The notes under the pieces were generated by a model. It had not been told where the DNA came from. It saw only the letters and a program-made list of their open reading frames with translations, and ran no database searches. This document shows positions 16,996 to 25,430 of a DNA stretch of 64,000 bases, piece by piece. The DNA comes from CBDANO01 sp965197665 (GTDB taxonomy: Bacteria > Chloroflexota > Dehalococcoidia > Lucifugimonadales > UBA3495), in contig CBDANO010000005.1 in assembly GCA_965197665.1 (NCBI GenBank), positions 930,001-994,000 of the forward strand, read 5' to 3'. Position 1 is the first letter of the stretch, and the number at the start of each line of letters is the position of its first letter. The position numbers and the translations under genes were made by a program.

Positions 16996-18330
16996 ATGTT
17001 TGAAAACCTGACCGAAAGGCTCACGGGCATCTTCCAAAAGCTGTCCAGTAAGGGCCGCTTGACCGAAAAGGATATTGACGAAGCCCTCGGCCAAGTGCGC
17101 CGCTCGCTGCTGGAGGCCGACGTCAACTTCCGGGTGGCCCGGGACTTTGCCGCCAAGGTCAAGGAACGGTCCTTGGGCGCCGAAGTGATGGAAAGCTTGA
17201 CCCCCGGCCAGCAAGTGGTCAAGGTGGTGCATGAAGAGCTTACCGACCTACTTAGGGGCGGCGACCACCGACTGGCCCCGTCCAGTCAACCGCCCTCAGT
17301 CATTATGCTGGTCGGACTGCAGGGCTCGGGCAAGACCACCACAGCCGCCAAGCTGGCTTTGGCCCTGCGCCGTCAAGGGCACCGGTCGCTGCTGGTGGCG
17401 GCCGACCTTCGCCGGCCCGCAGCCATCCAACAACTGGAAACCCTGGGCCGTCAGTTGGACATTGCGGTCTACTCGGAGGACCCCAAGGACGCTTCGGCTG
17501 AGCAGGCCGCCCGTAATGGCGTAAAGCGGGCCGAGGAGTTGGGCGTAACCTGGGCCATCGTAGACACCGGGGGCCGGCTCCACATCGACGACGAAATGAT
17601 GAAGGAGATGGAAAGAGTCAAGTCGGCGGTGTCTCCTCAAGAGATCCTGCTGGTGGTCGATGCCATGACCGGCCAGGACGCGGTAAACGCGGCCCAGGAG
17701 TTTCACCATCGAGTCTCTTTGACCGGTTTGGTCCTGACCAAGCTGGACGGCGACGCCCGAGGCGGGGCCGCCCTGTCGGTCACCCGGGTCACCGGCGTCC
17801 CCATCAAGTACGTGGGCGTGGGTGAGAGGGCCGACGCATTGGAGCAATTCCACCCCGACCGAATGGCTTCCCGCATCCTGGCTATGGGCGACGTGATGAC
17901 CCTCATCGAGAAGGCCCAGGACGCGGTTGACGAGAAGCAAGCCAAAGAGTTGGAGCGGAAGTTCCGCCAAGCCACCTTCGACCTGGGAGACTTCCTAGAG
18001 CAAATTCAAAGCGTAAAGAACATGGGGTCGCTGAGCCAGATCATGGAGATGATCCCCGGCATGAACCAGCTAAGCAAGAAGCTGCCCATCGGGGCGCTGG
18101 AGGACGGTCAGGTGCGGAAAGTGGAAGCGATGATCCGCTCGATGACGCCCGACGAAAGGCGGCGGCCGGAAATCATCAACGGTAGCCGGCGGCGGCGCAT
18201 CGCCAAGGGCAGCGGCACCACTCCCCAGGACATCAACCAACTGCTGAACCAGTTCCGCCAGACCCAGAAGCTGGTCCGCCAGATGTCCCGTTCCCGCAAC
18301 CCGGCCAACCTGATGAATATGTTCCGGTAA
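16996..18330 (+). CDS. ffh: Signal recognition particle protein Ffh
   Basis: The 444-residue GTPase has the standard SRP54 plan: an N-terminal helical bundle (MFENLTERLTGIFQKL...), the G domain with P-loop GLQGSGKTT near 107-115, DTGGRLH near 189, TKLDGD near 248, and a Met-rich M domain from about 300 with MEMIPGMNQLSKKLP and a basic, Met-containing tail ending SRSRNPANLMNMFR. With 4.5S RNA it binds signal sequences on ribosomes and delivers them to FtsY. AAAGGAAGG precedes the ATG. No 4.5S RNA or rpsP/ftsY neighbour is evident. Confidence 0.96.
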   Translation: MFENLTERLTGIFQKLSSKGRLTEKDIDEALGQVRRSLLEADVNFRVARDFAAKVKERSLGAEVMESLTPGQQVVKVVHEELTDLLRGGDHRLAPSSQPPSVIMLVGLQGSGKTTTAAKLALALRRQGHRSLLVAADLRRPAAIQQLETLGRQLDIAVYSEDPKDASAEQAARNGVKRAEELGVTWAIVDTGGRLHIDDEMMKEMERVKSAVSPQEILLVVDAMTGQDAVNAAQEFHHRVSLTGLVLTKLDGDARGGAALSVTRVTGVPIKYVGVGERADALEQFHPDRMASRILAMGDVMTLIEKAQDAVDEKQAKELERKFRQATFDLGDFLEQIQSVKNMGSLSQIMEMIPGMNQLSKKLPIGALEDGQVRKVEAMIRSMTPDERRRPEIINGSRRRRIAKGSGTTPQDINQLLNQFRQTQKLVRQMSRSRNPANLMNMFR

Positions 18331-18333
18331 CCC

Positions 18334-19254
18334 TCACGCCATCCCGCCCCGGAGGGCGGTGAACAAGTACACCGTAGCGTAGGCGCGCCATGGCGACCAA
18401 CGGGCGGCGAACTCCTCCAGTTGGGCGTCGTTCAGGTCCTCTCCTTTGAAGAATACCCTTGATACCACCCGGCGCAGCGCCAAGTCCCCGAGAGGCAAGG
18501 CGTCGGGCCTGCCCAAGGCCCGGACCAACAGCCATTGGGCGGTCCAATGCCCTACGCCCCGCAACTCCACGATTTTCGCTACTACTTCGTCGTCGGCCAT
18601 TTCGCGCAGGGATTCCAGACCAACCGGCGAGAACTCCAGGGCCGCTTTGGCGATTCCCTGAACATACTCCGCTTTGCGCCGGCTAAGTTTCAATGCTTGG
18701 AGTTCCTCCACGGAAAGAGCGGCTAGGGTATGGGGGCGCGGAAAGGAGTAATAGGTCTCTCCATCGAAGGTCCGGTTCGGTCCATACGTTTCGATGAGCA
18801 AAGTGCGGATAACTCGGGCCACGTTGGCCGAGATCTGCTGGCCCAAGACCGCCAGCACCAAGGCTTCGAATACCGTAGGCGTGTGGGGCAAATGCAAACC
18901 GTGGAAGCGCCGGATGATGTCCGCCATGCCCTGTTGGTCTCCACAATGTTCATAAAACCCTGACAGGTCTTGGTTGGCCCCCAGCAGCCAGCCTACCCGC
19001 GAGGCCGCGGCTGCGGCGTCCTCACACACCAAGCGGTTGCCCTGCAACTCTACCATCAACTTGGGCGCTTCAACGCTGCCTTCTGACCGCACCGACGCTA
19101 GGACCAGCTTGCCGTCCAAGTCCAGCAACCGGCGGAAGACCCCTCCTTCTATCGAGTCGGTGCCGTACCTGCCTTGGAAATAGGTGTGGTAGCCTGCCGT
19201 CAACTCGAAGTCGAAGGGCGCCAGAGGCTTGATAACGGTTGTTGATTTATCCAC
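18334..19254 (-). CDS. DNA-3-methyladenine glycosylase II-like protein (AlkA family)
   Basis: A 306-residue protein with an N-terminal AlkA_N-like domain (about 1-110) followed by an HhH-GPD glycosylase domain. VLAVLGQQISANVARVIRTL near 140 and the hairpin LRGVGHWTAQWLLVRALGRPDALPLGDL near 235-262 are characteristic, with the conserved catalytic Asp in the last part. It would flip out and excise alkylated bases such as 3-methyladenine. No iron-sulfur cluster Cys motif is present, which argues against an endonuclease III/MutY type. The start is GTG 19254 behind GGAGAAAGGG. It converges on ffh, only 3 bases from its stop. Confidence 0.85.
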   Translation of the reverse strand: MDKSTTVIKPLAPFDFELTAGYHTYFQGRYGTDSIEGGVFRRLLDLDGKLVLASVRSEGSVEAPKLMVELQGNRLVCEDAAAAASRVGWLLGANQDLSGFYEHCGDQQGMADIIRRFHGLHLPHTPTVFEALVLAVLGQQISANVARVIRTLLIETYGPNRTFDGETYYSFPRPHTLAALSVEELQALKLSRRKAEYVQGIAKAALEFSPVGLESLREMADDEVVAKIVELRGVGHWTAQWLLVRALGRPDALPLGDLALRRVVSRVFFKGEDLNDAQLEEFAARWSPWRAYATVYLFTALRGGMA

Positions 19255-19273
19255 GAAATCCCTTTCTCCAAGA

Positions 19274-19496
19274 GGGTGTTGAAAAAGTTCCCTCTCCCAA
19301 CTTAGGAGCGGGCAGGGTGAGGGCGATTCCCGGCGCGGCCAAAACGAACCGGCGCAACCGTCCCGTAGTGGTAATTGGCACCGTAGGGGCGGGTTTGAAA
19401 CCCGCCCCTACGGTGCCAGGTTGTGCCAATTTGCCGCGGACCATCTCGGTTGCCCCCAGACTTTTCCCCCAGGGAGAAGGGACTTTTGAAACACCC
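19274..19496 (+). repeat. Dispersed MITE-like repeat, copy B, interrupted by a palindromic insert
   Basis: The ends GGGTGTTGAAAAAGTTCCC and GGGACTTTTGAAACACCC form imperfect terminal inverted repeats. The outer parts match the uninterrupted copy at 61957-62095. Internally, 101 bases (19339-19439) interrupt the shared sequence and are flanked by CGCGG on both sides, where copy E has a single CGCGG. This looks like a second small element inserted with a 5-base target duplication. Confidence 0.75.
19377..19417. repeat. Perfect 41-base palindrome inside the inserted element
   Basis: Two 20-base arms, GGCACCGTAGGGGCGGGTTT and its exact reverse complement, flank a single G. Related but shorter GGTTTGAAACC palindromes occur at 52561-52581 and 55073-55091. 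Confidence 0.85.
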
Positions 19497-19508
19497 ATTC
19501 AGAAACGC

Positions 19509-19556
19509 CCCCTCATGCTAACCTTCTCTCCAGGGAGAAGGGACTTTGAAACGCCC
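19509..19556 (+). repeat. Dispersed MITE-like repeat, partial copy C
   Basis: CTAACCTTCTCTCCAGGGAG followed by AAGGGACTTTGAAACGCCC repeats the right end of the family, 12 bases after copy B ends. Confidence 0.65.
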
Positions 19557-19595
19557 ATCAAGCGCAGTCATGGTATGCAACACATGCGGGCGGAG

Positions 19596-20192
19596 CTAGC
19601 CATTTCCCAGTCGCGCCGACCCCAATTCGCAGTACTTTGCTCCGCCCGGCCCCAACCGGCTCCGTATCAGGTGAACAGCCTCCACCCGCCAGGGTTCACT
19701 GGCCCCCAAGGGAGTGGCCGAAATCACCGCGCCGGTACTGCGGTGGGCGCTTTCGGAGGCCTGTTCCCTGACCCGGCCCAAAGTGAGGTGAGGACTGAAG
19801 GGGCGCGTTTCCTTAGAGAGTCCCAATTCCCAAGCCCCTCGTTCCAGCCCGGCTTGAAGCTTTTGAAGGGGGTCCACCTCGCCGCGAATTCCCGCCCAGA
19901 CCACCCTGGGCCTCTTGGGGTTGGGAAACATTCCCAAGTCGGACAGTCCAATGGAAAAGGGTTCGACCGCGGCCGCGCTTCTACCCATGACATCCAGCAC
20001 GTCCCTTGCTTGGTGCGGCGCGATGTTGCCCAAGAACTTCAGCGTCAGGTGAATCCCGTCGGGGTTTACCCAACGCACTTCCCGGGGCAGTTGTGCCTCC
20101 AACACTCGAATGGCTTCTTCAAGGACCGATACGGCGGCCGGCGAGACGCGGATAGCCACGAACGCGCGAAGGGTTTCTTCAGCCCGGCTCAA
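19596..20192 (-). CDS. thpR: RNA 2',3'-cyclic phosphodiesterase (2'-5' RNA ligase-like, ThpR)
   Basis: This 198-residue protein belongs to the 2H phosphoesterases. Two HxTx motifs are seen: HLTLKFLG near residue 44 and HLTLGRV near 130, spaced as expected, with RAFVAIRV at the N-terminus. It opens 2',3'-cyclic phosphates on RNA. I start it at TTG 20192 (MSRAEETLRAF...), whose codon overlaps the stop of the upstream glycosylase gene (TTGA), so the two are translationally coupled. The open frame continues far upstream over the neighbouring gene but without coding character. Start choice is the main uncertainty. Confidence 0.85.
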   Translation of the reverse strand: MSRAEETLRAFVAIRVSPAAVSVLEEAIRVLEAQLPREVRWVNPDGIHLTLKFLGNIAPHQARDVLDVMGRSAAAVEPFSIGLSDLGMFPNPKRPRVVWAGIRGEVDPLQKLQAGLERGAWELGLSKETRPFSPHLTLGRVREQASESAHRSTGAVISATPLGASEPWRVEAVHLIRSRLGPGGAKYCELGSARLGNG

Positions 20193-20728
20193 CTCTCCAA
20201 CTCCATCCTCAAATCCCTCAGGCAATGGTACCAATGGACCAAGTCGTCCAAAGAGTATTGGGCGTTGACAGGGCTTGGATTGGGTACCACGAATACCTTG
20301 GCCCTTCCGATGGTTTGGGGTTGCAGTCCCAACTCCGGCCGGTCTTTGATTCCTTCGGCGTACCTCAAGTAAGCCGAATAGGCCATGACCCCGTGAAAGG
20401 CGGCTATCAGTGGAGCGCAGCACCGCAGCTTGGCCCGCAACTCCGGTGCCCAACGGCGGAAGTCCGCGGCCCTTAATCCCGAACCCTGGCGGGTGGGCCG
20501 TTTTACCACGTCGGTAAAGCCGATGCCATAGCGAAGCAGACCGGCGTCGTCTTGGGGTGTCACCTCTTGGCCCACCAAGCCGGACCGGTTCAGCGCGGCC
20601 CAAAACCGGTTCTGGGGGTTGGCGAAGTAGTGGCCCGCCTTGACGGAGTACTCCGAGGGGTTTAGCCCCACGAACACGATGGCCAAGTCTTTCTCCAGAT
20701 AGTCCCTCAGGGTGGGAAACTCTTCCAC
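20189..20728 (-). CDS. mug: Mug/TDG-type mismatch-specific uracil/thymine DNA glycosylase
   Basis: A 179-residue uracil-DNA glycosylase superfamily member. The N-terminal active-site region GLNPSEYSVKAGHYFANP near 21-38 matches the Mug/TDG group motif 1, where Asn activates the water. The C-terminal motif NPSPVNAQYSLDD near 149 corresponds to the intercalation loop. It would remove uracil or thymine from G:U and G:T mismatches. The start is GTG 20728 with GGAGGT ten bases before. Its stop overlaps the start of the RNA phosphoesterase gene. Confidence 0.85.
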   Translation of the reverse strand: MEEFPTLRDYLEKDLAIVFVGLNPSEYSVKAGHYFANPQNRFWAALNRSGLVGQEVTPQDDAGLLRYGIGFTDVVKRPTRQGSGLRAADFRRWAPELRAKLRCCAPLIAAFHGVMAYSAYLRYAEGIKDRPELGLQPQTIGRAKVFVVPNPSPVNAQYSLDDLVHWYHCLRDLRMELES

Positions 20729-20817
20729 GCCGTCTCTACCTCCGCGATAGTCCGTCCTTACCCGGCATGGTTATGTAAAGCGCCGCAAGTACAAGGCCCG
20801 CGAAGAATGCGGGGCTG

Positions 20818-21657
20818 TTATAGCGCCAGCAGTTGAGCCGCATTGCCGCCCAGAATAGCCTCTTTGTCTGCTTGGTCCAAGCCGGAATCCTGTACCTGCC
20901 GCAAGAGCCGCTCGGGCTGGATGAGCGGAAAGTCCGTAGCGAACAATATCTTGTTCGCGCCCACCAAGCCGGCGACGGTGGGAATCACTTGGGCCCGGTA
21001 CAAGAAAGGCGACGCCGCCGTGTCGAAGTAGACATTCTCAAGGACTCCGGGTAATTCGGGCATTAGCGCATAGAACGGAAGCCCACCGCCCCAATGAGCG
21101 CATATTATGGTGTTCTCCGGGAAATTCTTGATGAGTTGATAGAGCTTGTCCGGGGTGGTCCGGCCCTTCCCCGGGTACTGATGGCCTACCGGTTCCGAGG
21201 CGTGCACCACCACCGGCAGACCCAGCCGGCGGGCCGCATCCATCAGCGGCGCCATATCCGGGCTGCTCGTGATGTCCAACCCCTGGGTATCCGGGTGAAG
21301 CTCCCCAATCCCCTTGACCCCCGCGGCGGCGCAGCGCTCCACCTCCACTATCGCTTGTTCCCCCCAAGCCGGGTTGACCGAACAGAAGCCGACAAGCCGG
21401 TCCCGGTGTCTATCGACCGATTCGATGATGTAATCGTTGGCCTCCCGGGCCAACTCCGGGTCGGTCCAGCCCATGCCGATTATACAAGCGCGGGAGATTC
21501 CTGCCCGGTCCATGGCTGAGAGCAAGTCCTCGGCGGCGGCCATGGGGGCGTCGGCTTTAGCGAAAAGGGCAGCGTAGGTAGCGTCTCGGCGCAGCAGCTC
21601 GGCCCGCCGGCCCCGAAAACCGGGAGGCAAGACGTGACAGTGGCTATCGATCACCAT
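20818..21657 (-). CDS. Amidohydrolase family (Amidohydro_2) metal-dependent hydrolase
   Basis: A 279-residue TIM-barrel hydrolase. I use ATG 21657 (MVIDSHCHVLPPG...) because the metal-binding DSHCH motif then lies at the N-terminus as in the family; an upstream TTG at 21720 would add 21 residues of unclear origin. Other landmarks are VKGIGELHPD near 113, VVVHASEP near 152, CAHWGGG near 190 and ATDFPLIQPERLL near 240, with the final metal-ligand Asp. Members hydrolyse or decarboxylate small carboxylates or lactones. It stands alone, divergent from the transketolase genes. The ribosome-binding site is weak. Confidence 0.8.
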   Translation of the reverse strand: MVIDSHCHVLPPGFRGRRAELLRRDATYAALFAKADAPMAAAEDLLSAMDRAGISRACIIGMGWTDPELAREANDYIIESVDRHRDRLVGFCSVNPAWGEQAIVEVERCAAAGVKGIGELHPDTQGLDITSSPDMAPLMDAARRLGLPVVVHASEPVGHQYPGKGRTTPDKLYQLIKNFPENTIICAHWGGGLPFYALMPELPGVLENVYFDTAASPFLYRAQVIPTVAGLVGANKILFATDFPLIQPERLLRQVQDSGLDQADKEAILGGNAAQLLAL

Positions 21658-21778
21658 AGGCCAATGGAAAGAATTATAGGTTCGACGCTCCAGCTTTGCC
21701 ACCGTCTCGCGTTTTCCCAAACGAGCTCAATGCCCGTGTTGCCTCAAAACTAAGTGTTACCGAAGTGCAGTCGTTGTC

Positions 21779-21807
21779 TAGACACTCCGGCGAGGCGGGC
21801 TTATAAT
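21779..21807 (+). promoter_or_regulatory. Promoter for the split transketolase operon
   Basis: TAGACA (21779-21784, 5 of 6 consensus) and a perfect TATAAT (21802-21807) with a 17-base spacer lie 130 bases before the first transketolase gene. Confidence 0.55.
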
Positions 21808-21936
21808 CTTGCCGTCGAAAAGCCCTGCCTACTTTCTACATGGGAGCTATTGGGGGCTACATGGAAGCGGCAATTCTTGGGCTTTGGAAAGAAGCGGCGG
21901 TAGGAGCAGGCCGCCGCGGGAAGCAATAACGAGACT

Positions 21937-22767
21937 ATGAAGAAATCTGGAAACAGCGGTCTTAGCGTGGCCGAGCTAGAGGCGATAGCCCGGGAGTTGC
22001 GCCGCGACATAGTCGAAACCATCTACAAAGCGGGAAGCGGCCATCCGGGCGGCTCGCTTTCCGAGTTGGAAGTCCTGATAGCCTTATATTTTCATGCCAT
22101 GCGCCACGACCCGTCGGAGCCTAGATGGCCCGATCGGGACCGGCTGGTCCTGAGCAAAGGGCATGCGTCACCGGGTCTGTACGCCGTCCTTGCCCGCGCC
22201 GGTTACATCCCGCGAGAAGAGTTGGCCACTTTCCGCAAGCTGGACAGCCGGCTTCAAGGCCACGCCCACCCCATGACGCCGGGGGTGGAAATGAACTCGG
22301 GTTCCCTGGGCATGGGGCTATCCTTCGCGTTGGGGTGCGCCCTTGCCGCCCGGCTGGACGGTAGAGAGTACCTGGTATACGCCCTGCTGGGCGACGGCGA
22401 GTGCGACGAGGGTGAAGTATGGGAAGCCGCCATGGCGGCTTCCCATCACAAGGCGACCAACCTGATCGCCATCATAGACCGCAACCGAATACAGAACGAC
22501 CGGTTCACCGACGAGGTGATGTCCCTGGAACCACTGGCTGACAAGTGGCGTTCCTTCGGCTGGCGAGTAATGGAAACGGACGGCCACGATCTCAACTCCT
22601 TGCTTGCTACCATCGACAAGGCGCGGGCCCGGCGGGCCCGGCCCACGGCGGTCATCGCCCACACCGTCAAAGGCAAGGGCGTCTCTTTCATGGAAAACAA
22701 CCCGGGGTTCCACGGGCGGGCGCCCAACAATGAGGAGTTCGAGCAAGCCATGAAGGAGTTGGCCTGA
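21937..22767 (+). CDS. Transketolase, N-terminal (thiamine-diphosphate-binding) subunit
   Basis: A 276-residue protein covering the pyrophosphate-binding half of transketolase. AGSGHPGGSLSELEVLIALY near 31, SKGHASPGLYA near 73 and the ThDP motif GDGECDEGEVWEAAM...NRIQND near 148-188 are clear. It needs the C-terminal subunit encoded next (stop and start overlap as TGATG) to make an active enzyme moving two-carbon units in the pentose phosphate pathway. Split transketolases are common in archaea and several anaerobic or early-branching bacteria. The enzyme needs TPP, linking it functionally to the salvage operon. Confidence 0.93.
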   Translation: MKKSGNSGLSVAELEAIARELRRDIVETIYKAGSGHPGGSLSELEVLIALYFHAMRHDPSEPRWPDRDRLVLSKGHASPGLYAVLARAGYIPREELATFRKLDSRLQGHAHPMTPGVEMNSGSLGMGLSFALGCALAARLDGREYLVYALLGDGECDEGEVWEAAMAASHHKATNLIAIIDRNRIQNDRFTDEVMSLEPLADKWRSFGWRVMETDGHDLNSLLATIDKARARRARPTAVIAHTVKGKGVSFMENNPGFHGRAPNNEEFEQAMKELA

Positions 22768-23717
22768 TGGCTGCCCAGAGGACGAAGGCCGCCACCCGGG
22801 AGACCTACGGCCGCACCCTGCTGGAAATTGCCGAAGACCACCCGGACATCGTGGTCCTAGGCGGGGACCTCAACGTGTCGGTATTTACGCATCTCTGGCG
22901 CGACCAATACCCGGACCGGTTCTTCGACTTCGGCCCCGCCGAGCAGAACATGATCGGCGTGGCTGCCGGGTTGGCAGCCTCGGGCAAGATCCCCTTCGTG
23001 AGCACATTCGCGGTGTTCGGCGTGGGCAGACCCTTCGATCAGTTGCGGGTGCTCGTGGCCCAGCCTCACCTCAACCTGAAGCTGGTCTGCACTCACGCCG
23101 GCATCCTTACTGGCGAGGACGGGATGTCGGCTCACGGCATCGAGGACTTGGCGTTGGCTTGCTCCCTTGTGGGATTCAACGTCGTCGTCCCATCCGACTC
23201 GGTGGAAACCGCTCAGGCGGTGCGCGCCGCAGCTGAGACCGAGGGCCCTTTCTACATCCGCTTGGCCCGGGCCGCCACGCCCGTTGTCCACGACGGACCG
23301 CATAAGTTCGTGTTGGGGCGCTCGGAAGTGCTGCGGGAAGGCGGAGACCTCACGATTATTGCCGCCGGCGTCATGGTCTCGGTAAGCCTAGACGCCGCCG
23401 AACTCCTCGCGCAATCGGGTATTCACGCCAGGGTAATCAACATGGCTACGTTGAAGCCGGTGGATGAAGCAACGATCTTGGCCGCGGCCAGGGAAACGGG
23501 GGCTATAGTCACCGCCGAGGAGCACTACATACACGGCGGCTTGGGCAGCATCGTGGCCCAGGTAGTCGGCCAAGGCCACCCCGTGCCGCTGGAGATGGTG
23601 GCCCTCCTAGGATACACCGGCTCCGGCAAGGCCGACGAGCTCATGGCCCGGAGCGGGCTCAGTCCGGAGCGGGTGCAAGCGGCCGCCGAGAAGGCTCTCC
23701 GACGCAAACGAAGCTAG
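22767..23717 (+). CDS. Transketolase, C-terminal subunit
   Basis: The 316-residue product carries the pyrimidine-binding and C-terminal domains. FFDFGPAEQNMIGVAAGLA near 50-70 contains the Glu that activates the thiamine ring. VCTHAGILTGEDGMSAHGIEDLA follows near 110, and a transketolase C domain begins near residue 195 (ADLLAQSGIHARVINMATLKP shape). It starts one base inside the stop of the N-terminal subunit. It could in principle be a DXS- or pyruvate-dehydrogenase-like beta subunit, but the pairing and motif set favour transketolase. Confidence 0.92.
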   Translation: MAAQRTKAATRETYGRTLLEIAEDHPDIVVLGGDLNVSVFTHLWRDQYPDRFFDFGPAEQNMIGVAAGLAASGKIPFVSTFAVFGVGRPFDQLRVLVAQPHLNLKLVCTHAGILTGEDGMSAHGIEDLALACSLVGFNVVVPSDSVETAQAVRAAAETEGPFYIRLARAATPVVHDGPHKFVLGRSEVLREGGDLTIIAAGVMVSVSLDAAELLAQSGIHARVINMATLKPVDEATILAAARETGAIVTAEEHYIHGGLGSIVAQVVGQGHPVPLEMVALLGYTGSGKADELMARSGLSPERVQAAAEKALRRKRS

Positions 23718-23756
23718 GCCCGACTCTCCCGCAGCATCCAACGCCCCCGTTCAGAC

Positions 23757-23855
23757 CGGCTATTGTTCTTTCCATTGCCGCCGAAACCCCGGTTGCTCTT
23801 TTTTCTGAGGCCGGCTACTGTTCGTTTCCGTTGTCGCCGAAACCCCGGTCGCTAA
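23757..23855. repeat. Tandem imperfect duplication at the 3' end of the proBA-linked small gene
   Basis: CCGGCTATTGTTCTTTCC...CGAAACCCCGGTTGCT (23757-23798) repeats CCGGCTACTGTTCGTTTCC...CGAAACCCCGGTCGCT (23812-23854). The second contains the last 12 codons and stop of the minus-strand gene; the first lies just past that stop and is shifted in frame by one base. Confidence 0.7.
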
Positions 23856-24120
23856 AAACGCCGGTCTCTCGTCCTTGAAAGACATGGACGACGAACCCTT
23901 CCCGGACGATGCCAACAGCGTCCACCATGTCCTCGTCTACGGTGTCGATTATTTCTTGGATGGAATCTTGGGTCAGACTCTCGTCAACAGCAACGGACAG
24001 GTGCACGACGCCATCAGCAAAATGGATGTCGATACGTCCAACGGGGCGGTCCTCTTCCCGAATGGTATAGGCTTCGGAATATGGGGTGCGCACCTCGCGC
24101 TCGAAGCTAAAATCCGCCAC
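23815..24120 (-). CDS. Small conserved-looking acidic protein, third gene of the proBA operon
   Basis: A 101-residue acidic protein starting at GTG 24120 with GGAGGTG upstream, 15 bases after the proA stop, so it is probably in the proB-proA transcript. The sequence alternates short strands (VGRIDIHFADGVVHLSVAV, GIVREGFVVHVFQG) with an acidic helix (DSIQEIIDTVDEDMVDAV). It has no signal peptide or membrane segment. I do not recognise a family. Its last 12 residues are encoded by one copy of a short tandem duplication whose second copy lies beyond the stop. Confidence 0.6.
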   Translation of the reverse strand: MADFSFEREVRTPYSEAYTIREEDRPVGRIDIHFADGVVHLSVAVDESLTQDSIQEIIDTVDEDMVDAVGIVREGFVVHVFQGRETGVFSDRGFGDNGNEQ

Positions 24121-24135
24121 GCCTCACCTCCCCGT

Positions 24136-25413
24136 CTATTCTCTAACTTGACCGCTGCCCATGATTACCCACTTATAGGACGTGAGCTCTCGAAGACCCA
24201 AGGGGCCCCTGGCGTGGAACTTTTGAGTGCTGATGCCCACCTCGGCGCCTAAGCCAAACTGAGCGCCGTCGGTGAACCGGGTGCTGGCGTTAACGAATAC
24301 CGCCGCGGCGTCCACTTCGTCCAGAAAGCGCATCGCCGCCGAATAGTCTTCGGTTACTATCGCCTCGGAGTGGCCGGAGCCGTAAACCTCGATGTGCCCC
24401 AAGGCTTCATCCAGCGAGTCCACCACCTTCACCGCGGCGGTGAGCGATAGGAACTCTTTGCCCCAGTCCTCTTCGCTGCTGGGCACTATCTTCGGCCCGG
24501 GATTCGGCCCCAGGATGCTTAACGCCCGGTGGTCGCAGTGCAACTCCACGCCGGCCAAGGACAACTGATTTGCGACCCGGGGCAAGCATTTGCGGGCTAC
24601 TCCGGAATGCACCAGCACCGTGTCCAAGGCATTACAAACGGTGGGCCGCTGCACTTTAGCGTTGAATATGATGTTGGCGGCCATTTCAACGTCCGCCGCC
24701 CGGTCAACGTAGGTGTGGCAAACCCCGACGCCGCCGGTTACGGCGGGCATGGCGGCATGGTCCGCCACGAACTGAATCAGCCCGGGACCGCCCCGGGGGA
24801 CCACCAAGTCGATGTATTCCTTCAGACCCAGCATGGCGTCCACCAAGGCCCGGTCCGGGTTGTCGATAAACTGTACCGCGTCCTCCGGCACGCCGGCCTG
24901 GGAAATGCGCCGCCGGACCAGTTCAACTAGGGCGGTGTTGGAATGCAAGCTCTCTTTACCGCCCCTCAGCAAGCAAGCATTGCTCGACTTGACGCAAAGG
25001 GCCGAAATATCCACGCTAACGTTGGGGCGGCTCTCGTAGATGCTGGCGACGACTCCCAAGGGGACTCGCCGCTTGCCCACCAACAAGCCATTGGGAAGGG
25101 TGGTCATGTCCTGAGTTTCCCCCACCGGGTCGGGCAAGGCCGCCACGCGGCGAACGTCTTGAGCCATACTCTCGAGCTGGTCGGGAGTCAACCGGAGGCG
25201 GTCGAGCATGGCTTCACTCAGGCCGCCGGTTTGGGCCGCTTGATAGTCCCGCCGGTTTGCTTCCAAAACCGCCGCCTGGTCCCCTTCCAAGGCGTCGGCA
25301 ATGCCGAGGAGGGCCCGGTTTTTTACTAGGGTAGACGTTTGGGCCAAGACGCGGCCGGCGGCCCGGGCCGCCCTGGCCTTGATTACCAAATCGTCGGTCG
25401 TCTTGGTAGTCAT
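24136..25413 (-). CDS. proA: Glutamate-5-semialdehyde dehydrogenase (gamma-glutamyl phosphate reductase)
   Basis: The 425-residue enzyme reduces gamma-glutamyl phosphate with NADPH in proline synthesis. I start at ATG 25413 (MTTKTTDDLVIKARAARAAG...) with GGAGGAAC directly before; an upstream in-frame start would add 50 residues overlapping proB. The aldehyde-dehydrogenase fold is evident from VPLGVVASIYESRPNVSVD near 112, LLRGGKES near 142 and GGVGVCHTYVD near 240, which supplies the catalytic Cys. It lies 17 bases after proB and 15 before a small unknown gene. Confidence 0.95.
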   Translation of the reverse strand: MTTKTTDDLVIKARAARAAGRVLAQTSTLVKNRALLGIADALEGDQAAVLEANRRDYQAAQTGGLSEAMLDRLRLTPDQLESMAQDVRRVAALPDPVGETQDMTTLPNGLLVGKRRVPLGVVASIYESRPNVSVDISALCVKSSNACLLRGGKESLHSNTALVELVRRRISQAGVPEDAVQFIDNPDRALVDAMLGLKEYIDLVVPRGGPGLIQFVADHAAMPAVTGGVGVCHTYVDRAADVEMAANIIFNAKVQRPTVCNALDTVLVHSGVARKCLPRVANQLSLAGVELHCDHRALSILGPNPGPKIVPSSEEDWGKEFLSLTAAVKVVDSLDEALGHIEVYGSGHSEAIVTEDYSAAMRFLDEVDAAAVFVNASTRFTDGAQFGLGAEVGISTQKFHARGPLGLRELTSYKWVIMGSGQVRE

Positions 25414-25430
25414 GTTCCTCCGCAAACGTC

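Noticed and set aside
19239..20372. 377-codon plus-strand open frame
   Set aside because: Antisense to the RNA phosphoesterase and Mug genes and translated through repeat DNA; no protein-family features.
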